From: Oryzias latipes
Taxonomy: Eukaryota > Chordata > Actinopteri > Beloniformes > Adrianichthyidae
DNA: 64,000 bases
Assembly (NCBI RefSeq): GCF_002234675.1
Contig: NC_019873.2
Location: 6,225,158-6,289,157 of the forward strand
Reading direction: 5' to 3'
A model generated the notes under the pieces. It did no database searches and had not been told where the DNA came from. It saw only the letters and a list, made by a program, of their open reading frames with translations. Both the position numbers and the translations under genes were made by a program. This document shows positions 23,287 through 34,977 of this stretch, piece after piece. Positions within the stretch are counted from its first letter, which is position 1. Every line of letters starts with the position of its first letter.

Positions 23287-24849
23287 ACTCCATTTATCCA
23301 TCTTGTGGTTGTGGTTGTTGTGGAGCAGGAAGTAGCAGAGATTGAAAAGGATGAGGTTAGGAAGGCTCTGAAAAGGATGAAGAGCGGAAAGGCCGTTGGT
23401 CCTGATGACGTACCTGTGGAGGTATGGAAGTGCCTAGGAGAGACAGCAGTGGAATTTCTAACAAGGTTGTTCAATAGGATTTTAGAGAGTGAGAAGATGC
23501 CTGAGGAATGGAGGAGAAGCGTTCTGGTTCCGATCTTTAAGAACAAGGGTGACACGCAGAACTGCAGCAACTATAGAGGAATAAAGTTGATGAGCCACAC
23601 AATGAAGCTGTGGGAAAGAGTAGTGGAAGCCAGGCTTAGGAAGAAGGTGGAGATTTGTGAGCAGCAGTATGGTTTCATGCCCCGTAAGAGCACCACTGAT
23701 GCCATTTTTGCTTTGAGAATGTTGATGGAAAAGTACAGAGAAGGTCAGAAGGAGCTGCATTGTGTGTTCGTAGATTTAGAGAAGGCGTATGACAGGGTGC
23801 CGAGGGAGGAGCTGTGGTACTGTATGAGGTCGTCTGGAGTGGCAGAGAAGTATGTCAGAGTAGTTCAGGACATGTATGAGAGAAGTATGACGGTGGTGAG
23901 ATGTGCTGTAGGTCAGACAGAGGAGTTCAAGGTGGAGGTGGGACTACACCAAGGATCAGCTTTGAGTCCTTTTTTGTTTGCTATGCTGATGGACAGGCTG
24001 ACAGACGAGGTAAGACAGGAATCTCCCTGGACAATGATGTTTGCGGATGACATCGTAACTTGCAGTGAGAGTAGAGAGCAGGTGGAGGAACAGCTGGAGA
24101 GGTGGAGGTTTGCTCTGGAAAGAAGAGGCATGAAGGTCAGTCGTAGTAAGACAGAATACATGTGTCTGAACGAGAGGGATCAAGGTAGAAGCGTTAGGTT
24201 ACAGGGGGCTGAGGTGAAGAAGGTGCAGGAGTTTAAGTATTTGGGGTCAACAGTTCAGTGTGATGGGGAGTGTGGAAAAGAGGTGAAGAGGCGAGTGCAG
24301 GCAGGTTGGAGCGGGTGGAGGAAAGTGTCAGGAGTGTTGTGTGACAGAAGAGTGCCAGCAAGACTCAAAGGAAAGGTGTACAAGACAGCGGTGAGACCAG
24401 CTCTGCTCTATGGGTTAGAGACGGTAGCAGTGAGACAGAGACAAGAGGCTGAGATGGAGGTAGCAGAGATGAAGATGTTGAGGTTCTCCTTAGGAGTGAC
24501 CAGGTTAGACAGGATAAGGAACGAGTACATCAGAGGGACGGCTCATGTTGTCTGTGTTAGGGACAAAGTCAGAGAAGCCAGACTGAGATGGTTTGGACAT
24601 GTTCAGAGGAGGGATAGTGGATATATTGGTAGAAGGATGTTGGAGATGGAGCTGCCTGGCAGGAGGGCGAGAGGACGGCCAAAGAGGAGATACATGGATG
24701 TCTTAACAGAGGACATGAAGTTGGCTAATGTTAGGGTAGAAGATGTCCATGATAGAGTGAGGTGGAAAACGATGATTCGCTGTGGCGACCCCTGATGGGA
24801 AAAGCCGAAAGAGAAAGAAGAAGAAGAGAAGACTCCATTTATCCATCTT
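23287..24849 (+). mobile_element. 5'-truncated RTE-clade LINE with 18-bp target duplication
   Basis: The inserted sequence (23305-24831) is bounded by ACTCCATTTATCCATCTT at 23287-23304 and again at 24832-24849 with no mismatch. The 5' edge lies inside the reverse transcriptase region and the 3' end carries GCGACCCCTGATGGGAAAAG followed by a short GAAGAA tail, as in fish RTE elements. This is a standard target-primed, truncated insertion. It landed in the end of an inverted SINE-like repeat that continues at 24850. Confidence 0.9.
23305..24795 (+). CDS. RTE-clade reverse transcriptase, N-terminally truncated ORF
   Basis: An uninterrupted frame of 496 codons. It opens at the 5' truncation (GTG, not a real start) and ends at the natural TGA within the 3' tail. 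Landmarks in order: GKAVGPDDVPVEVWK and NYRGIKLMSHTMKLWERV (fingers), QYGFMPRKSTTDAIFALR, FVDLEKAYDRVPRE (first catalytic Asp), GLHQGSALSPFLFAMLMD, MMFADDIVTCSE (FADD catalytic pair), KVSRSKTEYMCLNE, KYLGSTVQCDG, and the C-terminal WFGHVQRRDSGYIGRRMLEM with RARGRPKRR. The apurinic endonuclease domain that should precede it is missing, so it cannot retrotranspose alone. The intact frame indicates recent insertion. Clade assignment (RTE; Rex3 and BovB are relatives) is from motif memory. Confidence 0.92.
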   Translation: MVVVVVEQEVAEIEKDEVRKALKRMKSGKAVGPDDVPVEVWKCLGETAVEFLTRLFNRILESEKMPEEWRRSVLVPIFKNKGDTQNCSNYRGIKLMSHTMKLWERVVEARLRKKVEICEQQYGFMPRKSTTDAIFALRMLMEKYREGQKELHCVFVDLEKAYDRVPREELWYCMRSSGVAEKYVRVVQDMYERSMTVVRCAVGQTEEFKVEVGLHQGSALSPFLFAMLMDRLTDEVRQESPWTMMFADDIVTCSESREQVEEQLERWRFALERRGMKVSRSKTEYMCLNERDQGRSVRLQGAEVKKVQEFKYLGSTVQCDGECGKEVKRRVQAGWSGWRKVSGVLCDRRVPARLKGKVYKTAVRPALLYGLETVAVRQRQEAEMEVAEMKMLRFSLGVTRLDRIRNEYIRGTAHVVCVRDKVREARLRWFGHVQRRDSGYIGRRMLEMELPGRRARGRPKRRYMDVLTEDMKLANVRVEDVHDRVRWKTMIRCGDP

Positions 24850-25318
24850 CTGAACCCACTTAATCCCTTTCAGGGTCACCTGATTGGGGTTCCAGTTACT
24901 ATTGGGTGAAAATGGGTAAACCCTGAACAGGTTTGTTGCATGGCCACACGCACACATAGGAGCAATGTAACCCTTGTGCTATCCTAGGCACTTTAACATT
25001 GGGAGTTGGGTCATCTGGACCCACTAGACAGTGCTCTGAACCTTTTTTCTTCAATGATTTGTGATCTTCACTGGTGTCCATGGATTACATGAAATCTTTC
25101 CACCTTTATCCACATTTGACATGGTAGGGAGAACACGTCAATGTAAGGTTGCGGTCATCTAAGATAGCACAAGGGCTAGAGATATTAATTAACCTATGGA
25201 GCATGTTTTTGGACTTGCTTCTGTGAGAAACAAAAAGGACCTTGCTAGGATTTGAACCAAGGCCTTCTTGCTGTGAGGCGAGAGGGCTAACACAACACCA
25301 CTCGCAGCCCTGACATGG
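24850..25318 (-). repeat. SINE-like repeat, inverted, split by a MITE
   Basis: CTGAACCCACTTAATCCCTT and the following AGGGTCACCTGATTGGGG begin a reversed SINE-like repeat. It is interrupted by TTAA MITE copy 4 (24969-25177) and resumes with TTAACCTATGGAGCATG through GATTTGAACCAAGGCC and GTGAGGCGAGAGGGCTAAC to about 25318. Its start is the RTE insertion site. Confidence 0.65.
24969..25177 (+). mobile_element. TTAA-flanked MITE, copy 4
   Basis: Full-length copy with AACCCTTGTGCTATCC at the left and GATAGCACAAGGGCT at the right. It splits the SINE-like repeat, so it is younger than that repeat. Confidence 0.85.
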
Positions 25319-25944
25319 AACTTTACATTTTTTCAATAAAATATTTTTATTTTGGTGCTACAGGTCATTCGACTTACATAAATGCACAGACCAACACACA
25401 CATATAGATATTTCATACATCAAACATCCATGCATGCCTGTGCTGAGGTGAGCAGGCAGGTGTGTTCAGATGTGTGTTTACCAAAATGTACCATGACATT
25501 ATAGGATGTAAACAGGAAGGTGTGGCCAATTGTTCTAATGAACCAAGTCCAATAGATCAAAAAAGAAGACAGCAGGAAAAAAGTGGTATCCAGGATTCAA
25601 TGTATATAACTAAGCATCTGAAGCAGCGGGGTGCAGAGGATAGAATAATGGAGTTAACAGATTTCTTAATGCCTTACTCCTCTCACCAGTCTTCTACACC
25701 TTGCCTTTCATTCTTGCTGCCACTTTTTAGGCACTCATCACACCTGAAAACGTCTTCCACTCGCTTCAACCATTCTCTCTAAAGTCGTCCATCTTCTTCA
25801 CTCCATGTAACCTCACTATTCCACTTGAGTTCCTCTCATTTACACACCCACTTCCTGTAGACAACCATCATTCTCTCCTTTCCAGAGCAAATGTCCACCT
25901 CTCTAGATGATTCCTCTGATGGTCGCATGAATCATCACAGGACA
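25319..25944. other. No gene recognised
   Basis: A frame at 25462-25782 is open for 106 codons but shows no domain. CT-rich sequence at 25680-25900 may be an old reversed repeat. Confidence 0.35.
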
Positions 25945-26092
25945 TTCAACTGCATTCACACAACAGTAAAGCCACACTGGGTGTCTTGGCCAAGGACACA
26001 ATGAGAGTTGGCTGGGGGGAGCGGGGATCGAACCGCTGTCCCTTTTAATCATTGGCCAACCTGCTCAACCACCTGAGCCATTGGGCATTGCC
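25945..26092 (-). repeat. tRNA-derived SINE, inverted
   Basis: On the minus strand it begins GGCAATGCCCAATGGCTCAGGTGG-like sequence: TGGCTCAGGTGG fits an RNA polymerase III A box and GGTTCGATCCC a B box. A CCTTGGCCAAGACACCC segment follows, as in other fish tRNA-SINEs. Confidence 0.65.
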
Positions 26093-27812
26093 ACCCATGT
26101 AAATGTACTTACAAACATCACTGTTCTTGCAAAACGCACCACTATGACTGCAATATGCAGTATATATACACACACACACACATATATATATATATACTTT
26201 ATTTACTAAGCAGCTTCAACAAGCTCCAACTGTGACAAACAAACTTTTTTGACAAGAAACTGGTCAAAATCTCAAGGGAGGGCATTTCCTGGGCATATGC
26301 TCAACATCATGTATACAATCCACACAGCATCTTGTTTCTTTATAGGAAGCATCTGTTGAGAAATGGTGTATAATTATCTGCTGTTTTCTCCTTCTTTACA
26401 TCTCTCATCTTGGCTCTTTTGTTGTTTCTGTCCTTTGTCCTCATTTTTCCCTCATTTAATGACTAGGACCACAACAGTGATCAGGCCAGCTGATTAAAAA
26501 TGATCTTCTGGGACCTGTTTTATGGTTTAATACTATCTCTTTTATTATCTATGCAGATGAACAATACCCTTCATGAACCAGATCACATGGGCACACATCT
26601 TCTTTTATGATGGCTTTGAACAATGCCTGCTGACCTATGCTTTTTTCAGCGATCAAATTTACCCCTTTCATAAACGGGCCAGCATGTTGTGTTCATCACC
26701 ATTTTGTAGTTTGAGGAAACTTCTCCCTCTGACTAAATATAACCTCTTCTTTTGTCCTCAGTCCAAATCTTTGAATTATTCTATGCTTCTGGTGATTGAG
26801 CAGTACTTTGTATTGGTCAGAGTATAGGGCTTGGTTAATGAAGACTACAGCTAAATTCCAAGTAACATTCTCAGTTCAATGATCTCCTGTCAAGCTTTTT
26901 TGGCTCACTTGATGTATTACATAATAAAATAACAACTGATGTGTAGGACCTTTGTTTATTTTTGAAGTTCCTAAAAGTGTTCTGCTTACCAACTTGCCTC
27001 TAAGGAAAAAACTAAGTTCACCTTTACAAAAAGTTTAGTCTGAAATATGAATGGAGGACAGACTTTGAGAGCTTTCCTCCTTTTATATGAAAGAGAAATT
27101 AGGGGAATAAATATATTGTGAGGTGTGAATGTATTCATATCCTTCTTAAAAATCATCATTTTGCATAGTCAACTTTTTCTTGTCTTTTTTCCAACTTCAT
27201 GTGGGATATCTTTATTACTTTCTTTCACTTTTCTCTTTGGCTTATTGACTTTATCTCTATCTGCGTCTGTTTACTTATTTCATCTTTTACTGTTTTTACC
27301 TACGGCTGTGTTTTCCTTTCTAATGTGCTTTATGTGATACAGCAGAGCTGACCTTTGAGAAATGATGAGACCGTTCGCTGAAATATGACTTCCAGCATAT
27401 CAAAGTGGAGGAGTGGAGTGGAAAGAAAGACCGAAAAAAAATGTTTGGATGAAAGAAAGTGCTTTTATCTTTGTATTTATAACAAAAGTAGAAAAATAGA
27501 CCAATAAAGATCAGAAAAGCCTGAAAGAAAAACAGAAATGTCAGAGCAAGAGAGTTATGGAGCTTTCTTTCTGTAAAGCAAATTGTGTAAGTTGGTCAGT
27601 AAGGCCTCATCTGCTGAACCTATGACCCCTAAAAGGTAAATACAGTTTGTTAGGAAGAAACTGAGATAAAAGAGTAAAAGTGGCTGTAGACCTTATTTAT
27701 ATGCCTTTAAGCATTAACAAACTTTAACACGTGAACTCAGTGAAAATGTTTGGACTTTTATTGACTGTTACAAATTATGTATTGAGAAGACTTGATCTGT
27801 ATATAATGGTGT
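26093..27812. other. No gene recognised; CA/TA microsatellite
   Basis: A (TA)(CA)(TA) microsatellite lies at about 26160-26199. The remainder is AT-rich with only short frames. Confidence 0.4.
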
Positions 27813-28019
27813 AACCCTTGTGCTATCCTACGCACTTTAATGTTGGGAGTTGGGTCATCTAGACCCACTAGACAGTGCACTGAACCTTTTTCTTCAATGA
27901 TTTGTGATCTTCACTGGTGTCCATGGATTACATGAAATCTTCCACCTTTATCCACCTTTGTCATGGTTGGAATAACACGTCAAAGTAAGGGTGGGGTCAT
28001 CTAAGGTAGCACAAGGGTT
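27813..28019 (+). mobile_element. TTAA-flanked MITE, copy 5
   Basis: Full-length copy; the right boundary reads GGGTTAAA and the left GTGTAACCC. Ends AACCCTTGTGCTATCC and GGTAGCACAAGGGTT. Confidence 0.85.
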
Positions 28020-29437
28020 AAAAAATGATATTTTCTCAGTTCCTCACAAAGATGTTACATTTATTACAAAATGTATACAGTGAGCATATTTTGGGGGAAG
28101 TGACACTAGGACAGATAAAAAAATAAGAAAAGAATAAACCACATGAATCAATCTCCATAACAAAGCCTACTAAGTTGTCTACTAGTTGAGATTCACTCAC
28201 TCAAAATTATTAGACGTTCTAAACTTCCTGGTGCGCAGAGGTGGAAGAAAAGCAAAGAAGAGGAAGACAGACATGACAGAGAAAAGTAAAGTAAATATCT
28301 AAAGTAAGTAAGGTATGTAAAGTAAATGTGATGTCAATCAGTCAATGATGTTATTTTAAGTTTCTTGCGAGTGTATAAAGACTATCAGTGGCATTTTCTG
28401 TGATCCAGGGAGGATCCAAAGGCATCAAATTGGTTGTTCTGTACCATCCAGGCCTCACATTAAGTCAAGTCCACACCAAGTTCTTCTGATATTGACCTTA
28501 ATAACGCCCCCCGCTTATGGCCCTGTGCTTTGTTTTAGGTCATTGTTACTGGATGGATTGGTATTTTATTCCGGTCATGGATTCTCACTGTGGATCTTCC
28601 ACTACGGACCTCTTCATGCCCTCTGTCAATTTCCCAGAAGAATCAACACAACCACAAAGTGCAAGAGAGACTTTATTTTCATGAAAACACTCCATACTCA
28701 CTTTTGGACTTCAGCTTCTTCATCTCTCCTGGCACTGCTTCAGTCCTTCACTCTCACCACCTACTTGACATGGGGACTAGGAGACATTATAAAGTTGCTC
28801 CTCTGTTGCTGTCTGTCCTCATCTATGTCAACGGAGCTTTTAATTAAAATGTTAAACTAACACTCCTGAGCCTGGGTCTGACTGGGTTGTCAACCCTCTG
28901 TTTTGTAATACACTGAGTAAAAATGACTTCTAACAATAAAGTTTCATTTTGGGAAGGTGGGTGACTGATGGCAATACAAAGGAGTTAAATAGAATCCCAA
29001 ACAATGCAGACTATGTAAGGATGTGAAGTTCGTTTTTGCTGATATCAGTAACTATCATAAGTCAGGTCTGTATGTAAATTCAAAGACCATGATAAAATGC
29101 TTTTCTTTTTCTTGTATCCTAATTTTAATGTCTTCATATTCAAAATAGCGACGACACATAACTATCATTGAACAAAGGGAGTATTGTAGACGTGGCTCTG
29201 GGTTTCATAGAAATTACAATTTCACGGAAATCAGCTTCAATCCAGTCTATTTAATCGAGCATAAAAGCAAAACTTAACCGTACTAAATCTGATAAAAAAA
29301 ATGTTCAACATTGTACTTATCTTTGTTGTGCTAAAATTATAATATGTGCCTTTTTTGTATTCTCCTGTGATGCATAGCTTCCAACACAAACTCAAATGTT
29401 GCATTGGGTTTTGTTTTATATTTTAAGCCAGTGGTGG
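28020..29437. other. No gene recognised; possible old LTR fragment
   Basis: A 122-codon frame at 28492-28860 has no domain I recognise. The segment ending TTTAATTAAAATGTTAAAC...GGGTCTGAC (about 28840-28885) resembles the 3' end of the LTR-like repeats at 47640 and 48690, so it may be a degraded LTR. Confidence 0.3.
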
Positions 29438-29890
29438 TGTCATGGTGCCTCTGCCAGTTACCCTCCCCCTCCCCCGCCTGCTCTGTTTTGGACGCGACCA
29501 GCTGTCTTTAATTACCTCATCTTCGCCGCCGCCTTCTTAAGGAGCGCCTGGATCTTCATTCGGCGCCAGTTTGTTGTTCCTCCCACGGTGCTTAGTCTGG
29601 TCTGCTCATGCTCCTGTGTGTTGCCAAGTTTCGCTTTACTAATTTTACCTCTCGCTCCGCTCCCAGGAAAATCCACCACGGATACTCACCTGGTCGCCGT
29701 CCCTCTTCTCAGTTGTCTCGCTCTTGGATTTCCAATGCCATCGCTCTCCAGCCAGCCACCACGCCACCTCCTGGAAATCACCATTCACTTACTTACAGTG
29801 AATTAAATCATTCTAACTTACCTCCTGTCTCTGAGTCTCCTTCCGGGTTCCAGCGCTTGGGTCAATCTGAAATCTCGCGATACCATGACA
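29438..29890 (+). mobile_element. Solo LTR, 453 bp
   Basis: Starts TGTCATGG and ends CCATGACA, a perfect 8-bp terminal inverted repeat with TG...CA. The adjacent 5 bases are GGTGG and GGCGG, a near-duplication. It shares CGCCAGTTTGTT and GGTGCTTA segments with the inverted LTR at 15427-16027. The long frames at 29396-29979 are incidental. Confidence 0.65.
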
Positions 29891-30742
29891 GGCGGTTCTA
29901 CACTAACTTACTCACTGGGCAAGTAACCCCCCCCACACACACACACACATACAAATTTGACGACATCCTTTTTATTTAAAACTTTCAACATTTTGCACAA
30001 AATACCTTGATTTTAAAACTCGTATAGAATACATCAAGTTAAGTCAGGGTTAATGGCCGACGAAGGATGCATTATCACTTTTAACGCACGCCGTGGAAGC
30101 CTGAACGTCTGTCGCGAAGCGAAGTGCGGACCGCATCCCCTAAATCGCGCTGCTGACAGACCGACATGACGTGCCCGATGCTCAAATCATGCCATAGGAC
30201 CTCTGATCGAGTCTGTATATTGGCGCAACATTAAACCTGGACGCTTCTGACGCAATCGGTACGCTGTCCTGAATTATTTTTACCACAACCACACATCAAC
30301 ACTAACACAATTGAGCATAAATAAACCTTCGTCTGTCCCATTTTGATCATTTCTGTATGGAATACAAACAGAAATATCATTTTAAACTGTAATTATGTTA
30401 AGAAAAGTGCAACACAACTAATAAGATTTTTCACACTTTTGTGGCACTCTGCTGGCATATGAAAAAGCATGTTATGGTACAGTCATGGTGGATTTCCTGC
30501 ATTTTGGTGAAGCAGTATGTTGCCACAAAAACAGATATAAATTCAGCTAAATTCAGATTGTTGTTTTAGCAGCTAATTTAATTTCCATGCCTCATACATT
30601 TGAAAATTGCAAAATGTGATCATTTACATTTAACGTATAAGACTTTTATGTGTGCTATTTTGTGGAGATGTAATTAGGACACAGGTTTTCTGATAGAACT
30701 CTAAATAAAACTACTGTTTAGGCTTAAGTATGTGTTCCATCA
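29891..30742. other. No gene recognised
   Basis: C and CA runs at about 29926-29949, then AT-rich DNA with a moderately CpG-containing patch near 30050-30260 that has no open frame of note. Confidence 0.4.
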
Positions 30743-30977
30743 ATCCTTCTTCTGAAACCACTGTATCCTTTTCGGGGTCATAGTGTTGGTGCCAACCCAG
30801 CAACTATTGGGCAAATAGAGACACCACCTATGAAGCATGTTTTTGGACTATGGGATAAATCCTATACTCTTGAATGAGGAGAACATACAAACTCCACAAA
30901 GAAAAAAGGACCCAGCTGGGATTTGAACCAGTGCCTGCTCACTGTGAGGCGAGAGCAGTTACAACTGGACCACAGTA
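30743..30977 (-). repeat. SINE-like repeat, inverted, internally deleted
   Basis: CCTTTTCGGGGTCATAGTG, CCTATGAAGCATGTTTTTGG, CATACAAACTCCACAAAG, GATTTGAACCAGTGCC and GTGAGGCGAGAG occur in the reversed order of the family. Confidence 0.6.
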
Positions 30978-31851
30978 CAGTCAACATCTTAGAATTTCAG
31001 GAATGTTAAATATTTTAGCTGTTAGAAGGAGCTTCAACCTCTTGGATTAGATTTAGTGTAAAGTCAACACTCAGCATCCATTTTTTTGTGAAGTTGTCAC
31101 CTCGTCACAGTGTTAGTTATGTAAATTTAAACTTTGTTTTTCACATATCCTGGTAAGTGCTACACAGTCAGGCACTCTAAATGTACTTAAAAACCCAGTT
31201 TGGTGTTTATGCATCATTTTGTAACTGCTGCAGGAATTGACAACGCTTTAGACACAACAAAATTCTACTTTTATTACTCCTTTATGCCCGCAAAACCTTT
31301 TGGTGCCATAAGATATTCTTGCAATAAAGCCCTGCATTCAATTTCTGCCCAGCAATCATGTTGTGGATTTCCAACAGAGCCTCTTAGCAAGTAATATTTC
31401 CTCCTACACACTGAAAGTATTTCAAGACCACAGGAAAAAAATTCCTATCAATAATGAACTGTGAGTAATACAAGCGGGTGCCAGTGTGAACATCAACCAG
31501 TTATTTTCTCCACAGTTGTGATGTTTGTGCTCAGCAAAAAAGCTGTTTCCTTTGGATTCTTCTGATCTTTGAGTATAATTTGCTTGATAGTTTCAAAGTA
31601 CAGGTAACAGAAAATAGTCAGATTAATGAACGGCAATTCAGAGTGCGCCTGCTGTGAGCCAAGAACAGGTCTGAAAATCAAAGCTAGCATCACATGCAAA
31701 CATGCCAGCATATGCACCAACACCTCCTGAAGAAGTACTGATCCATTGAGATGTCCTGGTACTTCAACACATAAGCGCATAAGAGTTCTACTTCAGCGGG
31801 CAGCATGGCTCAAAACTGACTGATCAAGAAGAATATGGGTACAGAAATTTT
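30978..31851. other. No gene recognised
   Basis: AT-rich DNA with short frames only. Confidence 0.4.
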
Positions 31852-32285
31852 CACACTATAAGGCGCACCATCACAAATTTTCTTTTTTCAAATCTGCCAA
31901 TGTGCCAAACTATAATGCACATTCAGCGAGACAAAAGAATCAAAACAAATGTTATTGTGAACATGCTGACTCCCAACCTTGTTACTAACACAGTCCAACA
32001 AAAAACACAGTCCAACACTGCTACATGTTAGCCACGTTAAAAGCTTTGGCCGCATTAACCGCATACCTGTAACTTTAAACCTTATTGCTAACACGCACCT
32101 AACACCTTCTGACAACGCTACATATTAGCTATGTTAGCGTATTCACAAGAACACCCAACCTTGTTTGCAGCTTTTAAAAATAAACAGTTTGACGTTTTTA
32201 CAGAGCGCTGTGTCCCTCTCCAAATTTCTGCAGGATCAGTAAACACAACCAGAATTAATCCATATATAAGGCGCTTGGACTGTAA
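31852..32285. repeat. Putative DNA-transposon remnant with TATAAGGCGC ends
   Basis: ACTATAAGGCGCACC on the left and TATATAAGGCGCTTGG on the right are sequences I associate with a widespread fish repeat. The right motif is direct, not inverted, so boundaries are uncertain. Confidence 0.3.
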
Positions 32286-33727
32286 AATGTTATTCATTTT
32301 ATTAGATGACAACTTTCTGTATTGAAATACTACACGCTTTGTTGATATTGAAATCTTTATATTACATTTGCACCATGTTCAAAAAAAATATGTGGATCAA
32401 ATTTGAAACAGTGGGTAAAGATATATTTTTTCCCTGAACATTTATGTCAGTACTTTTGCAGTTTAAGCTAACATTGCTGTGAACAAAAATTTACCAAATT
32501 GCCCAACGGATCATAATTTATAGCTAAAAAAACACTTATATTAGACATTATGTTTTGGATTTTATCAATTGGTTTAAAAAAGAAAAAATTCTCAAATCCA
32601 AAAAGTTAAATACTTTTTGTCAGTTATTTCATGTAGTAGGTTTTACTTTAAATGTTCCACTTTTAGCCTAATCAAAGAGAGCCTAATCACAGGAGGTAAA
32701 CTATGACCACTGAGGCAGATGTTTGTCCAGATGTTTATTTGTTTGTTTGGGGATCTTATTTATTAACCTGGACAAACTAAACAATTAATTGGAAGGAGGC
32801 ACCAGAGAACTCCTGTGACTCAGTGTTATTATTCTTTGAGAGGGAGTGGAAGAGTCTGACAGAACACATTACAGAGTAGTCAGATGCTGGCCTGACATTA
32901 ACCGCATCCCTAATGAAGGTGAACCAAGATGATTGGCCAAGTGTGTATTATGATGAGGTCTGCCACAGCGCTGACTGCTGGGGTGACCTCAGTCTCTAAA
33001 GGACACGCTTCAACTCATCTGGCATTTTTAATTGGCTGTGTGGAAGGCAGCCAATACTGTGTTGACCATAAATGGGAATAACCAACATACGGTGTGTGTC
33101 AGGGTTAAAAGGACACAAATGAGAAGAAACTGAGAGGGAAAAGGAAGGACAGATATGTTGCACAACTGGTCAATATAAGAAAAGTGTCTGTTATTGTCCT
33201 TTACCGGCAATCGTGCTCCACTCTGATCATTCAAAGCTCTTTTTATATCCTCATTGCAAAATAAAAAGTTGGAATCAAGTCTAAGCTCTGCTCCATCTCT
33301 GGCAGATCCATGGTGACCCCCTGGGGACTATTCTGCCTTTGTATGCCCATACACACTGCCCCTTGTCATATGGGGAGGCAGAAAAACAAAATAACACAAC
33401 AAATCTGCAAGCGTTCATATTTGTTTAATGCTGGTTCCAAGAAGCTAAAATCCAATAGAGAAATTAACAGCTATTACTCAATCTTTACATTTGTCTGAAT
33501 AAATATTCTTGCTCTGATACCTTTTCTTAACATGTTCTTGATGATCCTCATTTTTTCACATTTTTTCTGTAGTGAAGATCATTTAAGCTATAGACTGACC
33601 AATCAGATGCCTCCATAAAAGTATGTGGTCTCACGTCTCACATTCGATTGACAGATTTTGTGTAGCCCGGTATCAAATTGTAGTGTTGTGGACTTCCAAA
33701 AAAAGCTCACTCCTGATTGTTATACCT
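32286..33727. other. No gene recognised
   Basis: AT-rich, no recognisable features. Confidence 0.4.
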
Positions 33728-33985
33728 ATACCTGCTTATTCAAGTTCAGGGTTATGGAGAAACTAGAGCTGAGCATGATAGTTTTTAATTAAAGCAGGAA
33801 CGCCCTGCAGAGTCCCCAGTCCATCGCAGGGCCACACAGAGTTCCACACACAACGCAGACAACCACACCATGGACACATTAGAATCACCAACCAACCTAC
33901 TGTAAAAAAAAACAACAAAAAAAAACATTCTTTTGGATTGTGAGAAAACCTACACATGCACGGAAGCACACAGAGATATAGCTGG
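33728..33985 (-). repeat. SINE-like repeat, inverted, decayed
   Basis: GTCCCCAGTCCATCGCAGGG, CACATTAGAATCACCAACC, TTTTGGATTGTGAGAAAACC and CACATGCACGGAAGCACAC match the reversed family in order, with an A-rich insertion near 33905-33925. Confidence 0.5.
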
Positions 33986-34455
33986 CAGATATAGCTGGTG
34001 TGCTATCACCAGCTTTATAAAAAGTATATCTTGATGATAGATAATTGCAATTGCACAGTTACTCAAAATTTAAGATATTAAGTCTTACCTTGTTTTCTGA
34101 GGAACCTCTGAAGGTTCATTAGAGATGGATCAAAAATATTTCATCGATGCAGAACAAGTGTTTTACAGTACACATGGGGTTTAGAAAAGACACTTCAAAG
34201 GCAAAACAGATTGGCACCATGAAGAGTTCCCAGTCTGAGTTGTGGGCGGGGCCATTGGCGCAGAGTAAGCTTGCCCCCACCTCTAGTTATCCATCTGTTT
34301 ACACACTCTCCACTAGCTTACAGGCTATCACAACCCAAACCTAATATTAGCAGTGCAAAAAAACATGACAAACAATATCGGAGCTTTCCAGTCGCACAGT
34401 TCTGAGCCAGATATCAACTTAGACGAGGAAAATGAAGACGTACATGGATATAGTC
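33986..34455. other. No gene recognised
   Basis: No recognisable feature before the hAT target duplication at 34456. Confidence 0.4.
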
Positions 34456-34463
34456 ATCTACAG

Positions 34464-34969
34464 CAATGGGCCCCCTTTTTGAAGCCCTGGACCGGTTTTC
34501 ACGGACCAGTCTTTAAGATGTGACGGACGATTATTGTAGCAACACTACGATGAAGGAGGAACAGAGACGTGACAAGAAAAACTCTGAGCTTTTATTGTGA
34601 CATGCATAAAAGAAATACTGTCGATTAAATGTAGCTTTCCTTTTTTGGAAGTTGAAGGCTCCTCTTCTGTCTCCTGGCTGAGCGTTTTCCCCTTTGCAAA
34701 GAAACTTTCCAAAGATGTTTGTATTTTACTCATTTTGCGAGCTCCTGAGTTTTATTTTAGCGTGACCGAGATGAGCGCCTTGGCCTGCGTCAAGAGTGAC
34801 ATAGACGGATGGAACAGAGAATCAGGCAATTTTTCAAAATAAAACATCTTTCAGATTCCAAAATAAACAAAACAGAAGTAATGCAAGTTATTTATTCTTT
34901 CTGTGCGGCCCGGTACCAAATGACCCACAGACCGGTACCAGTCTGCGGCCCGGGGGTTGGGGACCCCTG
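34464..34969. mobile_element. hAT deletion derivative, copy B
   Basis: Starts CAATGGGCCCCC and ends with the complement of CAGGGGTCCCCAACC. The 8-bp flanks are ATCTACAG (34456-34463) and ATCTACAA (34970-34977). The interior matches copy A at 13938-14510 across most of its length. On the minus strand a 62-codon frame (34733-34545) begins MSKIQTSLESFFAKGKTLSQ and continues with a Glu/Ser-rich stretch; this looks like the N-terminal peptide of a hAT transposase retained after internal deletion. Confidence 0.82.
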
Positions 34970-34977
34970 ATCTACAA

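Noticed and set aside
29396..29979. 123- and 136-codon frames
   Set aside because: They cover the solo LTR at 29438-29890 and cross its boundaries into unrelated DNA.
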